64,000 bases of DNA from VAZQ01 sp963807865 (GTDB lineage Bacteria; Pseudomonadota; Alphaproteobacteria; Rhizobiales; Xanthobacteraceae), in contig CAWEDK010000016.1 in NCBI GenBank assembly GCA_963807865.1, positions 124,001-188,000 on the forward strand, given 5' to 3'. Below are positions 34,861 through 43,952 of this stretch, one piece after another (the stretch's first letter is position 1; the number at the start of each line of letters is the position of its first letter). Position numbers and translations under genes: made by a program. The notes under the pieces were generated by a model. That model did no database searches and was not told where the DNA came from. It saw nothing but the letters and a program-made list of their open reading frames with translations.

Positions 34861-35630
34861 ACGCGCAACTGCGTCGGCATATCGCCTCGGCCGCCCTCAT
34901 CATCGGCTTCTTCGTCGCATGGGAGATTCTCTGCATCGCGTTCGGCGTCAAGGAGATCGTCCTGCCGCGCCCGTCCCAGATCCTCGCGACGCTCTGGGAG
35001 CGGGCGCCGGCCATCATGCCGCACGCGGCACAGACGCTTTACACCACGCTCGTCGGCTTCGGGCTGGGCATCCTGATCGGCATCGCGCTCGGCGCGCTGA
35101 TCGGCTCGTCGCGGCTCGCCTACGACGTCGCCTATCCGCTGCTGATCGGCTTTGCGAGCATTCCCAAGGTCGCGGTCGTGCCGATCCTCGTCCTGTGGTT
35201 CGGCGCCGGCACCGTTCCGGCGGTACTGACCGCGATGGTCATGTGCATCTTTCCGATCGTGGTCAACGTGGCGACCGGACTGGCCACCACCGAACCCGAA
35301 CTCGAAGACGTGATGCGCGCGCTGAAGGCGAGCAAGCTCGACATTCTCGTCAATGTCGGGCTGCCGCGCACCATGCCCTATTTCTTCGCATCGCTGAAAG
35401 TGGCGGTGACGCTGGCCTTCGTCGGCACCGTGATCGCCGAGACCGTGGCGTCGAACCGCGGCATCGGCAACCTGATGATGATCGCGAGCTCGAGCTTCGA
35501 CGTGCCGCTGGTCTTCGCCGGCCTGCTCATTCTCGCCGTGATGGGCGTCGGCCTCTACGTCATCTTCTCGTTCATCGAGGTGCGGGTGACCGGCTGGGCG
35601 CTGCGCAAGAACGAATTCGCCATGGGCTGA
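34857..35630 (+). CDS. ABC transporter permease (SsuC/TauC-type)
   Basis: A 257-residue inner-membrane permease with about six helices and the EAA-like loop LEDVMRALKASKLDILVNVG LPRTMPYF. The start is a TTG at 34857, six bases after AGGAGG, overlapping the ATPase stop; no nearer ATG is in frame. It would form the channel for the receptors at 30455 and 35696. Confidence 0.85.
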   Translation: MNAQLRRHIASAALIIGFFVAWEILCIAFGVKEIVLPRPSQILATLWERAPAIMPHAAQTLYTTLVGFGLGILIGIALGALIGSSRLAYDVAYPLLIGFASIPKVAVVPILVLWFGAGTVPAVLTAMVMCIFPIVVNVATGLATTEPELEDVMRALKASKLDILVNVGLPRTMPYFFASLKVAVTLAFVGTVIAETVASNRGIGNLMMIASSSFDVPLVFAGLLILAVMGVGLYVIFSFIEVRVTGWALRKNEFAMG

Positions 35631-35695
35631 TAGCGATTGATGTGGCGAACGTACAAGGAAGACCGGGTGTCGCAAGAATTCAACAGGAGTTACCC

Positions 35696-36730
35696 ATGTC
35701 ACTGATACGCGGCCTCGCGGCAGTCGCCGCCGGCCTGTTCATGCTGATGTCCGGCGCGTCGGCGCAGGAAACGACCAAAATCCGATTCACGCTCGACTGG
35801 AAGCTGCAGGGCATTCATGCCTGGTACTACTGGGCGCTGGAGAAGGGCTACTTCGCCGCCGAGAAGCTCGACGTCTCGATCGACCAGGGCGAAGGCTCGG
35901 CCGCGACCGTGACCCGCATCATGTCGGGCGCCTACGACGCCGGCTTCGGCGACATGAACGCCATCATCCAGAACGCGGCGACGCGGCCGGCCGAAGCGCC
36001 GGTCATGGTCTACATGATCTATAGCCGGGCGCCGTTCGCGCTGCTGACCAAGGCCGAAAGCTCGATCAAGACCTTCAAGGATGTGGCCGGCAAGAAGCTC
36101 GGCACGCCGCCGGGCGGAGCATCGTTCAAGCTCCTGCCGCTGCTCGCCAAGAAGAACGGCGTCGACTACGCCAGCATCGGCGTTCTCAACGTCGCGCCCA
36201 ATCTGCAGGAGCAGATGCTGCTGCAGGGCCAGGTCGACGTGATCGCGATCTTCACGGCTACCAGCTACATGAACCTGGTCGCGCTCAAGCTCGATCCGGA
36301 GAAGGACTTCCGCTGGATCTACTATGCGGATTCCGGCCTCGACCTCTATTCCAACGGCGTGATGGTTTCGCAGAAGCTCGCCAAGGAGAAGCCCGAGGCG
36401 GTCAAAGGGTTGGTGCGGGCGATCAACAAGGCGATGCGCGACGTGCTCGCCAATCCGGACGCCGCCATCGACCTGATCGTCAAGAAGGAGGCGCTGGTCA
36501 ACCGCGCGATCGAGAAGCAGCGGCTGCTTTATGTCACCCGGACGCTGATCGCGACCCCGGAGGCGTCCGAACTGGGCATCGGCGACACCAAGGATGCCCG
36601 AATGGCCGATGCGATCGACATCATCGCCACGTCGTTCGAACTGCCGCGCAAGCCCGCCGTCGCCGACGTGTTCAGCCGCGCGTTCCTGCCGCCCAAGGAC
36701 GAGCGCATGCTGGCCAAGCCGACCAACTAA
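35696..36730 (+). CDS. ABC transporter substrate-binding protein, NMT1/THI5-like (second of two)
   Basis: A 344-residue receptor: signal peptide GLAAVAAGLFMLMSGASAQ, then KIRFTLDWKLQGIHAWYYWA LEKGYFAAEKLDVSIDQGEG. NVAPNLQEQMLLQGQVDVIA and GLDLYSNGVMVSQKLAKEKP parallel the first receptor at 30455, so the two are paralogues in one operon. AGGAG lies before the ATG at 35696. Two receptors for one ATPase/permease pair suggests two related ligands. Confidence 0.85.
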   Translation: MSLIRGLAAVAAGLFMLMSGASAQETTKIRFTLDWKLQGIHAWYYWALEKGYFAAEKLDVSIDQGEGSAATVTRIMSGAYDAGFGDMNAIIQNAATRPAEAPVMVYMIYSRAPFALLTKAESSIKTFKDVAGKKLGTPPGGASFKLLPLLAKKNGVDYASIGVLNVAPNLQEQMLLQGQVDVIAIFTATSYMNLVALKLDPEKDFRWIYYADSGLDLYSNGVMVSQKLAKEKPEAVKGLVRAINKAMRDVLANPDAAIDLIVKKEALVNRAIEKQRLLYVTRTLIATPEASELGIGDTKDARMADAIDIIATSFELPRKPAVADVFSRAFLPPKDERMLAKPTN

Positions 36731-36764
36731 ATGATCGTGCCGCGCACACCGCGTGTGCCTCCTA

Positions 36765-36893
36765 TGCCCTCTCCCCTTGCGGGAGAGGGCTCAAAGGTCT
36801 CGCGGCACGTTCAGATGGGAGAGGGGTTATCTCTCCACTTGAACGCTGACTTGGCTACCCCCCTCCCCACCCTCCCCCGCAAGGGGGGAGGGA
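36765..36893. repeat. Palindromic repeat, family C, copy 2
   Basis: GCCCTCTCCCCTTGCGGGAG at 36765 and the inverted CCTCCCCCGCAAGGGGGGAG block ending near 36893 repeat the family C design seen at 31532-31669. It lies between the second receptor and the amidohydrolase. Confidence 0.7.
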
Positions 36894-36953
36894 GCGCACC
36901 GCCGCCGTCGCGAGCAATTGCCTGTACGCTTCCGAAGCAAAGATGGACCGGCA

Positions 36954-38402
36954 ATGCGTGAGCTGACTTGCGCGCATCTGCTCGCCGGCGCCGATGCTCC
37001 GGTCACGAGCGCGCAGACCATCCGGATCGACGGCGAACGCATCGCCGCGTTGGTTCCAGCCGCGGCGGGCGCCAAAGTCGAACCGGTGCTGGCGCTTCCG
37101 GTCCTGTGCAACGCGCACGACCACGCCCGCGCAGTGCGCTCAAGCTCCATCGGCGCCTCCGGCAAGCCGCTGGAGATTTGGCTGCACTACATGGCGCTGG
37201 TGCCGTCGGTCGATCCCTATCTCGCGGCCGCGGTCTCGCTGGCGCGCAGCGCGCTCGGCGGCGCCGGCGTGGTGATGGTGCACTACACCCGCACCCAGGG
37301 CCTGACCGATCTGCCGGCCGAAGCCGCCGAGGTGGCGCGCGCGGCGCGCGACGTCGGCGTCCGGGTGGGATTTGCGGTGGCGATGCGCGACCGCAATCCT
37401 CTGGTGTACGGCCCGTCCGAGCCGATCCTCGACGCGCTGCCGTCCGAAGCGCGCGAAGAAATCCGCCGCCGCTTCATCCGGACGCCGGCCACGCCAGCCG
37501 CACAGCTTGCGCTGGTGGAGGCAATTGTAGACGCAGCCGGAAGCGAGACGTTCGACGTCCAGTACGGCCCGCAGGGCGTGCAGTGGTGCACGACCGGCCT
37601 GCTGGAAGCGATTGCCGAAGCATCGGCGCGCACCGGCCGGCGCGTCCACATGCACCTGCTCGAAACGCGCTATCAGCGCGCCTGGGCGGATGAAGCATAT
37701 CCGCAGGGCATCGTCCGCTATCTCGACGACATCGGCCTGCTCAGCCCTCGCCTCACGCTGGCACATTGCACCTGGGCGCGGCCGGACGAACTGGAACTGC
37801 TCGCCGAGCGCGGCGCGATCATCTCGGCCAATGCCAGCTCGAACCTCAGCCTGCGTTCCGGCATTGCGCCGGTCGCCGAGATGATCAGGCGCGGCTGCCG
37901 CGTCGCGCTCGGCCTCGACGGTGCAACCCTCGACGAGGACGACGACGCGCTGCGCGAATTGCGGCTGTCGCATCTCCTGCATGGCGGCACGGGATTCCGC
38001 ATCGACGTCAGCCGCAACGCGACGCTCGCCCGGGTGCTGCGCACCGGCCGCGCCTCGGTGCTCAACCGTGACGACGGCGGACGGCTGGCGGCGGGCGAGC
38101 CGGCCGACCTGCTGCTACTCGACTGGGACGCGGTCGACGACGACCGGCTGCGGCCCGACGTCGATCCGCTCGACCTGATGTTCGCCCGCGCCACCGCGCA
38201 TCACATCCGCGAAATGATCGTCGGCGGCCGTACCGTCGTACGGCACGGCAAGGTCATGGGAATCGATTTCCCGGCGATGCGCGAGGAACTGTTCGCGCGC
38301 CTGCGCGCCGGCATGGCCGGCAATGCCGCGTTCGCGGCCGCGCTCGGCGCGCTCGAGCGCGTCGTTCACCCGCATTTCGAAACCGAAGCGCCGTGCTGCT
38401 GA
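36954..38402 (+). CDS. Amidohydrolase-superfamily protein, aminohydrolase/deaminase-like
   Basis: A 482-residue metal-dependent hydrolase: LPVLCNAHDHARAVRSSSIG (HxH pair), HMHLLETRYQRAW, LTLAHCTWARPDELELLAER and a metal Asp in VALGLDGATLDEDDD. The layout matches cytosine/guanine/s-triazine deaminases (ATZ/TRZ type). It sits 27 bases before the ring-opening amidohydrolase, so a deaminase that produces the ring substrate (for example ammelide to cyanuric acid, or an aminopyrimidine to barbiturate) is attractive but inferred. No ribosome-binding site is strong at the ATG at 36954. Confidence 0.75.
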   Translation: MRELTCAHLLAGADAPVTSAQTIRIDGERIAALVPAAAGAKVEPVLALPVLCNAHDHARAVRSSSIGASGKPLEIWLHYMALVPSVDPYLAAAVSLARSALGGAGVVMVHYTRTQGLTDLPAEAAEVARAARDVGVRVGFAVAMRDRNPLVYGPSEPILDALPSEAREEIRRRFIRTPATPAAQLALVEAIVDAAGSETFDVQYGPQGVQWCTTGLLEAIAEASARTGRRVHMHLLETRYQRAWADEAYPQGIVRYLDDIGLLSPRLTLAHCTWARPDELELLAERGAIISANASSNLSLRSGIAPVAEMIRRGCRVALGLDGATLDEDDDALRELRLSHLLHGGTGFRIDVSRNATLARVLRTGRASVLNRDDGGRLAAGEPADLLLLDWDAVDDDRLRPDVDPLDLMFARATAHHIREMIVGGRTVVRHGKVMGIDFPAMREELFARLRAGMAGNAAFAAALGALERVVHPHFETEAPCC

Positions 38403-38429
38403 GCGCGGCGTATCGCACCGGACGCCTCC

Positions 38430-39530
38430 ATGCCGATTGCCAAGGTCCATCGCATTTCCGCCAACGCTCCCGACGATGTCTCGGGCATCGAGGCCGCGAT
38501 TGCCGGCGGCCGGATCGATCCAAAGGGCGTGCTCGCGGTGCTCGCCAAGACCGAGGGTAACGGCCTCGTCAACGACTTCAGCCGCGGCTTCGCCACGCTG
38601 TCCCTGCAGTTGCTGTTCGAGCGCTACCTGCCGAAGGAGGAAGCGGCGAAAATCTGCTTCGTGATGTCGGGCGGCACCGAAGGCGGCATGGCGCCGCACT
38701 GGATCGTGTTCGAACGCGCGGATGGCGACGCCGGCGAACGCCCAGCGCTCGCCATCGGCCGCGCCCATACGCCGGCGCTGCCGGCCGAGTATCTCGGCCG
38801 CCTGCCGCAGATCGACCAGGTCGCCGACGGCGTGCGCGCCGCGATGCGCGATGCGGGCATTGCCGACCCGGCCGACGTGCACTTCGTCCAGCTCAAGTGT
38901 CCGCTGCTGACGGCACAGCGCATTGGCGAAGCCGACGCGCCGCGGCGCCGGCACCGCCACGACCGACACGCTCAAATCCATGGGGCTCTCGCGCGCCGCC
39001 AGCACGCTCGGCGCCGCGGTCGCGCTCGGCGAGATCGAGCGGAGTGCGCTAAGCGATGCCGATATCGGCGTATGCACTGGGACTTGTGGTCGGGCCGCAC
39101 CAGCAGTTCGGCCGGGATCGAGCTGCTCGGCCATGAAGTCGTCGTGCTCGGCATGTCACCCGCCTGGTCCGGGCCGCTCGCCATCGACCATGCGGTGATG
39201 ATGGATGCGATCGACATCGAGCCGGTGCGCGCCGCGCTTGGCCGGCTCGGCCTTTCGACCTCGGGACAACTGCCTCCCGCCGATCGGCGGCGGCTGGTCG
39301 CGATGCTCGCCAAGGCGGAGGCGAGCCACGACGGGCATGTGCGCGGCTACCGCCACACCATGCTGGACGATTCCGACATCGCCGGCACGCGCCATGCGCG
39401 CGCCTTCGTCTGCGGTGCGCTGGCCGGGCTCGTCGGGCACGCCGAGATTTATGTGTCCGGCGGCGCGGAGCATCAGGGCCCGGACGGCGGCGGGCCGGTC
39501 GCAGCGATCGTCGACCGCAGGGCGCGATAA
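38430..39530 (+). CDS. atzD: Ring-opening amidohydrolase, cyanuric acid amidohydrolase/barbiturase family (two compensating frame breaks)
   Basis: About 366 residues with the three-repeat architecture of the AtzD/TrzD/barbiturase family, which hydrolyses cyanuric acid to 1-carboxybiuret, or barbiturate to ureidomalonate. Repeat 1 has the Lys of LAKTEGNG (residue 40) and FVMSGGTEGGMAPH (Ser80). Repeat 2, TLKSMGLSRAASTLGAAVAL, is in another frame between breaks at about 38940 and 39075. Repeat 3 has RTSSSAGIELLGHEVVVLGM. C-terminal GGAEHQGPDGGGPVAAIVD is the usual metal-site tail. AtzE, AtzG, AtzH, BiuH and AtzF homologues nearby favour cyanuric acid; barbiturate cannot be excluded. Confidence 0.85.
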   Translation: MPIAKVHRISANAPDDVSGIEAAIAGGRIDPKGVLAVLAKTEGNGLVNDFSRGFATLSLQLLFERYLPKEEAAKICFVMSGGTEGGMAPHWIVFERADGDAGERPALAIGRAHTPALPAEYLGRLPQIDQVADGVRAAMRDAGIADPADVHFVQLKCPLLTAQRIGEADAPRRRHRHDRHAQIHGALARRQHARRRGRARRDRAECAKRCRYRRMHWDLWSGRTSSSAGIELLGHEVVVLGMSPAWSGPLAIDHAVMMDAIDIEPVRAALGRLGLSTSGQLPPADRRRLVAMLAKAEASHDGHVRGYRHTMLDDSDIAGTRHARAFVCGALAGLVGHAEIYVSGGAEHQGPDGGGPVAAIVDRRAR

Positions 39531-39539
39531 CACCAGAGG

Positions 39540-41101
39540 CTAATGCCCGGCCATGTGGCGGCCGATCTGCACTCGGTCGGCGTCGCTCGCGGGCGACTCG
39601 TAGACCAGCCGGCCGTTGAACATCACCACGATGCGGTCGGCCAGTTCGAGCAGTTCGTCGAGGTCTTCGCTCACCAGCAGCACCGCCGCGCCGCGGTTGC
39701 GCGCCGCGACGATCTCGGCGTGAATTTGCGCCACCGCCGCGAAGTCCAGGCCGAAGCACGGATTGGCGGCGATCAGCACGCGCGACCTCGCCGCCCAGTT
39801 CCCGCGCCAGCACCGCGCGCTGGACGTTGCCGCCGGAAAGATCGCCGATCGGCGATTCCGGGCGACTGCGTCTTGATCTTGTACTCGGCGATCTTGCGGT
39901 CGGCCTGCTGGCGGATCTTGCCGCCCTGCAGCCACCAGCCGCCGGCCGCGAACGGCGCGCGGTCGAAATCGCGGAACGCCAGGTTCTCGGCGACGCTCAT
40001 GCGCGCGACGCAGGCATTCTTCAGCGGCTCCTCCGGCAGGCAGGACAGCTTGAGGTCCCGCATCTCTTCGCGGGTCGCGTGGTAGACCTTGCCGGCGATG
40101 CGGACTTCGCCGCCGCTGGCGTCGCGCTGGCCGGCCAGCACCTCGATCATCTGGCGCTGGCCATTGCCGGAAACTCCGGCGACGCCGACGATCTCGCCCG
40201 AGCGGACGCCGAGCGAGACGTCGTTCACCGCCGGCTGGCCGGCGTCGTCGAGCGCGCTGAGCCGGTCGAGTTCCAGCCGCGGCGCGCCGAAATTCGCGCT
40301 GCGCGCCGGCGCCGCGGTCAGTTCCTGCGCGCCGATCATCATCGCGGCCATCGCATCCGGCGTGAGGTCGGCGACCCGGCCGCTGCCGGAGAGCCGGCCG
40401 CGCCGCAGGATCGTCACCTCGTCAGCGAACGCCATCACCTCGCGGAACTTGTGGGTGATCATCAGGATCGTCAGTTCGTTCCGCGCCACCATCGCCGCGC
40501 AGCATGCCGAGCACCTCGTCGGCCTCGCCGGGCGTGAGCACCGAGGTCGGCTCGTCGAGCACCAGGAAGCGGCGCTGCAGATAGAGCTGCTTGAGGATCT
40601 CGCACTTCTGCCGCTCGCCCGCCGAGATCGCCGACACCTTGGCGTCGAGCGGCACCCGGAACGGCATGCGCGTCGAGAAAGGCTTCGAGCGCCGGCTTTC
40701 TCCTTGCGCCAGTCGATGATCGCCGGCAGCACCGGCCGCGCCAGCACGAAATTTTCCGTCACAGTCATCGCCGGCACGGAGGTGAAATGCTGGTAGACCA
40801 TGCCGAGGCCCAGCGCGTGCGCGGCGCGCGGATGTTCGATCGCGTGCTCGCGATCCGCGATCATGACGCTGCCCTCGTCGGCCCGGTAATAGCCCATGAT
40901 GCACTTGACCAGCGTCGACTTGCCGGCGCCGTTCTCGCCGAGCAGCGCATGAAACGTGCCGGCCGGCACCTTCAGCGAGACATCGTCGAGCGCGGCGAAC
41001 TCGCCGAACCGCTTGGTCATGCCCAGCGCTTCGAGCCCGAGCGCGCGGTCGGGGTCGGGCGGCGGCGGAGCGCCGATCAGCCGGGTGGCGTCGAGACTCA
41101 T
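39540..41101 (-). CDS. ABC transporter ATP-binding protein with two ABC domains, BMP/nucleoside-type (several frame breaks)
   Basis: About 520 residues with two nucleotide-binding domains, as in simple-sugar and nucleoside importers. Domain 1: HALLGENGAGKSTLVKCIMG, then (shifted frame) VSAISAGERQKCEILKQLYL QRRFLVLDEPTSVLTPGEAD. Domain 2: GEIVGVAGVSGNGQRQMIEV, SPIGDLSGGNVQRAVLAREL and VLLVSEDLDELLELADRI. Breaks near 40690, 40500, 39860 and 39785 alternate between frames yet leave every motif intact, which points to assembly indels. The ATG at 41101 overlaps the biuH stop (ATGA). It pairs with the permeases at 41919 and 42843 and the receptor at 43949. Confidence 0.8.
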
Positions 41102-41781
41102 GCGATCGCCCCGATGAAGGATTGCGAGTCGGCGACCGCGCCGAATACGCCGCCCTGCATCTTGATCATCTTCAGCGCGTGGTCGTGGTTGCTCCTGTCG
41201 GTGGCGCCGCAGCAGTCTTCCAGCAGCAGGCATTCGAAGCCACGATCGTTGGCCTCGCGCATGGTGGTGTGGACGCAGACGTCGGTGGTGATGCCGGTGA
41301 GCACGACGTTCTGGATGCCGCGCAGACGCAGCATCAGCTCGAGATCGGTCGCGCAGAACGAGCCCTTGCCGGGCTTGTCGATGATCGGCTCGCCGGCAAG
41401 CGGCGCGAGGTCCGGGATGATGTCCCAGCCGGCCTCGCCGCGCACCAGGATGCGGCCGCACGGCCCAGGATCGCCGATGCCGGCGCCGATCTGCCGCGAG
41501 CGCCAGCGCTTGTTGGCCGGCAGGTCGGCAAGGTCGGGCCGATGGCCCTCGCGGGTGTGGAAGATGTGGAAGCCCTTGGCGCGCATCGCAGCGAGCAGCC
41601 GCTTGATCGGCTCGATCGGCGCACGCGTCAGCGACAGGTCGTAGCCCATCTTGTCGACATAGCCGCCGACGCCGCAGAAGTCGGTCTGCATGTCGATGAC
41701 GATCAGCGCGGTGTTTTCCGGCCGCAGGTCGCCGTTGTATGGCCAGGGATACGGATCGGATTTCACGTAGCTTTCGGGCAT
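41098..41781 (-). CDS. biuH: Biuret hydrolase-like isochorismatase-family cysteine hydrolase
   Basis: A 227-residue Cys hydrolase that closely follows Rhizobium BiuH: DPYPWPYNGDLRPENTALIV, DMQTDFCGVGGYVDKMGYDL, HTREGHRPDLADLPANKRWR, IIDKPGKGSFCATDLELMLR and TGITTDVCVHTTMREANDRG. The triad is Asp34, Lys139 and Cys169. BiuH converts biuret to allophanate and ammonia; biuret arises when 1-carboxybiuret, the cyanuric acid ring-opening product, decarboxylates spontaneously. It lies inside the BMP-type ABC operon and opposite the allophanate hydrolase gene, giving a coherent pathway. Confidence 0.88.
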   Translation of the reverse strand: MPESYVKSDPYPWPYNGDLRPENTALIVIDMQTDFCGVGGYVDKMGYDLSLTRAPIEPIKRLLAAMRAKGFHIFHTREGHRPDLADLPANKRWRSRQIGAGIGDPGPCGRILVRGEAGWDIIPDLAPLAGEPIIDKPGKGSFCATDLELMLRLRGIQNVVLTGITTDVCVHTTMREANDRGFECLLLEDCCGATDRSNHDHALKMIKMQGGVFGAVADSQSFIGAIA

Positions 41782-41797
41782 GAGTCACCTCATCGGC

Positions 41798-41895
41798 GTC
41801 ATTCCGGGGCGCGCATCAGCGCGAACCCGGAATCCATACGCGGCAGCAATCGTCGTGGATTCCGGGACCAGCGCTTCGCGCTGTCCCGGAATGAC
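41798..41895. repeat. Palindromic repeat, family B, copy 2
   Basis: The element starts GTCATTCCGGGG and ends CCCGGAATGAC, with internal GAACCCGGAATCCA and GTGGATTCCGGGAC arms. It is related to the element at 12981-13078 and separates biuH from the upstream permease gene. Confidence 0.75.
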
Positions 41896-41918
41896 GAGAG
41901 ACATGGTCGGCGCAGCGA

Positions 41919-42839
41919 TCATTTCGTGATGCTCAGCTCGGCCGGGGCGCCGACCAGCGTGCGCTTGGGCGAGCAGGTGATGATCATGATCAGCAGCGTC
42001 AGGAAATAGGGCAAGGCATTGAACAGGTAGTAGCCTTGGCTGACGCCGACCGACTGCAGCGCCGGCCCGAGCGCGGCCGCGCCGCCGAACAGCAGCGACG
42101 CCCACAGGCACAGCATCGGGTTCCAGCGCGCGAAGATCACGAGCGCCACCGCGGTGATGCCCTGCCCGCTGGACAGCCCCTCGTTCCAGCTTCCCGGATA
42201 ATAGAGCGACAGGAACGAGCCGCCGATGCCGCCCAGAAAGCCGCCCAGCATGGTGGCGCGCATGCGGATGGCGTTGACCGAATAGCCCATGGCGCGCGCC
42301 GCATCGGCACTTTCGCCGGCGGTGCGCAGGATCAGCCCCCAGCGCGTCGAGGTCAGCGCCCAGACCAGGAATGGCGCGAGCGCAACACCGACCAGGAACA
42401 GCACGTTGATCTGCAGCGCCGCGCGCACCTGCGGCACGTCGCTCCACCAGCCGAACTCGATCGACGGCAGGATCGGCGCGGTCGGCTCGATCAGCGGCTT
42501 GCCGAGATAGAACGCGAGCCCGGTGCCGAACAGCATGAGTGCAATGCCGACCGCGATGTCGTTGACGCGCGGCAGCCCGCAGATCGCCGCATGCACCATG
42601 CCGAGCAGCGCGCCGGACACACCCGCCGCTAGGACGCCGAGCCAGGGCGAGCCCGTCAGATAGGAGGTGCCATAGGCGCACATCGCGCCCATCACCAGGA
42701 TGCCTTCGAGACCGAGATTGATGCGGCCCGCTCGCTCGGTGATGCATTCGCCGAGGCTGACGAACAGGAACGGCGTGCTGACGCGCAAGGCCCCGCCGAG
42801 CACCGCGATCGGCACCACCCACCAGCCGACGTCGGTCAT
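41919..42839 (-). CDS. ABC transporter permease, BMP/nucleoside type (second)
   Basis: A 306-residue permease of the branched-chain/simple-sugar family: LFVSLGECITERAGRINLGL EGILVMGAMCAY is diagnostic of the nucleoside-type subgroup (YufQ/NupQ-like). STRWGLILRTAGESADAARA and FARWNPMLCLWASLLFGG follow. Eight or more helices are visible. It lies 3 bases after the partner permease gene. Confidence 0.88.
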   Translation of the reverse strand: MTDVGWWVVPIAVLGGALRVSTPFLFVSLGECITERAGRINLGLEGILVMGAMCAYGTSYLTGSPWLGVLAAGVSGALLGMVHAAICGLPRVNDIAVGIALMLFGTGLAFYLGKPLIEPTAPILPSIEFGWWSDVPQVRAALQINVLFLVGVALAPFLVWALTSTRWGLILRTAGESADAARAMGYSVNAIRMRATMLGGFLGGIGGSFLSLYYPGSWNEGLSSGQGITAVALVIFARWNPMLCLWASLLFGGAAALGPALQSVGVSQGYYLFNALPYFLTLLIMIITCSPKRTLVGAPAELSITK

Positions 42840-42842
42840 CGG

Positions 42843-43952
42843 TCAGGCCCCCTGCCGAAAAATGCGAAACCGTCCGTACAGCGTCTCGCTCGCCAGCACC
42901 GACAGGAAGATCATGCCCTGCAGCACCAGCACCGACGCGTCAGGCAAACCGAGGCGGCGCTGCAGCAGACCGCCGCTGGCATTGATCCCGCCCAGCAGGA
43001 TCGCGACCGGAATGACGGCAAGCGGATTATGCCTCGCGAGGAACGACACCAGAATGCCGGTATAGCCGTAGCCAACCGCCAGGTTGGCGTTGGTGCGGCC
43101 CTGCACGGCGGCGACTTCCATCATGCCGGCAAGCCCCGCGGCCGCCCCACCGAGAAAACAGACGATCAACACCAGCCTGCCGACGCCAAGGCCGACCAGC
43201 TTGGCGGCCCGCATGTTGCCGCCCGCGATCCGCGCCGAGAAGCCGAACGTGGTGTGGTGGATCAGGACGTAGGACAGAATGGCAGCCAGGACGCCGACCG
43301 CCAGCCCCCAATGCACGTCGGTGCCCGGAATGGTGCCGATCATGTTGGCGGCGCCGATCTCGCGGGTCGACGGCTTGTTCAAGCTCGCGGGATCGCGCAT
43401 CGGCCCCTCGACCAACTGGTTGAGGATGGCGAGCGCGATATAGACCAGCAGCAGGCTCGAGATCGTTTCGTTGACGCCTCTGTAGTGCTGCAGGCCGCCG
43501 GCCAGCGCGATCCACAGCCCGCCGGCCGAGAGCCCGGCGATCACCATCGCGAGCAACACGAAAATCGGCGGCAGATCCGGCAGCGCAAGCGCGGCCGAAG
43601 TGGCGGCCAGCGCGCCCATGAGCAGCGCGCCTTCGCCGCCGATGATCACGAGGCCGAGTTGCGCGGGCAGCGCCGTACAGAGCGCCGTGAGGATCAGCGG
43701 CGCCGCGCGGCTCAGCGTATTCTGCCACGAGAACCAGGTGCCGAACGCGCCCTGGTACATGTAGAAGTAAAGGTCGATCGGGTTCTTGCCGAACAGCGCG
43801 ACAAAAATCCCGAACGCCACGAGCGCGACCAGCAGCGCCAGGAGCGGAATGACGACGTATTCGGCCGCACTGCGCCACCTGGCGATCGATAAGGCCGGGA
43901 GCAGACCGGACTTGCCACCGGCCGGCGCCGGAGCACCGGCCTCCGCTGTCAC
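42843..43952 (-). CDS. ABC transporter permease, BMP/nucleoside type (first)
   Basis: A 369-residue permease (YufP/NupP-like) with a short cytoplasmic lead, then LALLVALVAFGIFVALFGKN PIDLYFYMYQGAFGTWFSWQ, LPAQLGLVIIGGEGALLMGA and GVNETISSLLLVYIALAILN, all typical of the subgroup. It overlaps the receptor gene by 4 bases, so translation is coupled. It forms the channel with the permease at 41919. Confidence 0.88.
   Translation of the reverse strand: MTAEAGAPAPAGGKSGLLPALSIARWRSAAEYVVIPLLALLVALVAFGIFVALFGKNPIDLYFYMYQGAFGTWFSWQNTLSRAAPLILTALCTALPAQLGLVIIGGEGALLMGALAATSAALALPDLPPIFVLLAMVIAGLSAGGLWIALAGGLQHYRGVNETISSLLLVYIALAILNQLVEGPMRDPASLNKPSTREIGAANMIGTIPGTDVHWGLAVGVLAAILSYVLIHHTTFGFSARIAGGNMRAAKLVGLGVGRLVLIVCFLGGAAAGLAGMMEVAAVQGRTNANLAVGYGYTGILVSFLARHNPLAVIPVAILLGGINASGGLLQRRLGLPDASVLVLQGMIFLSVLASETLYGRFRIFRQGA

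Noticed and set aside
38430..39530. Barbiturase instead of cyanuric acid amidohydrolase
   Set aside because: Sequence motifs visible by eye do not separate the two. Cyanuric acid is preferred on context only, so this remains an alternative.
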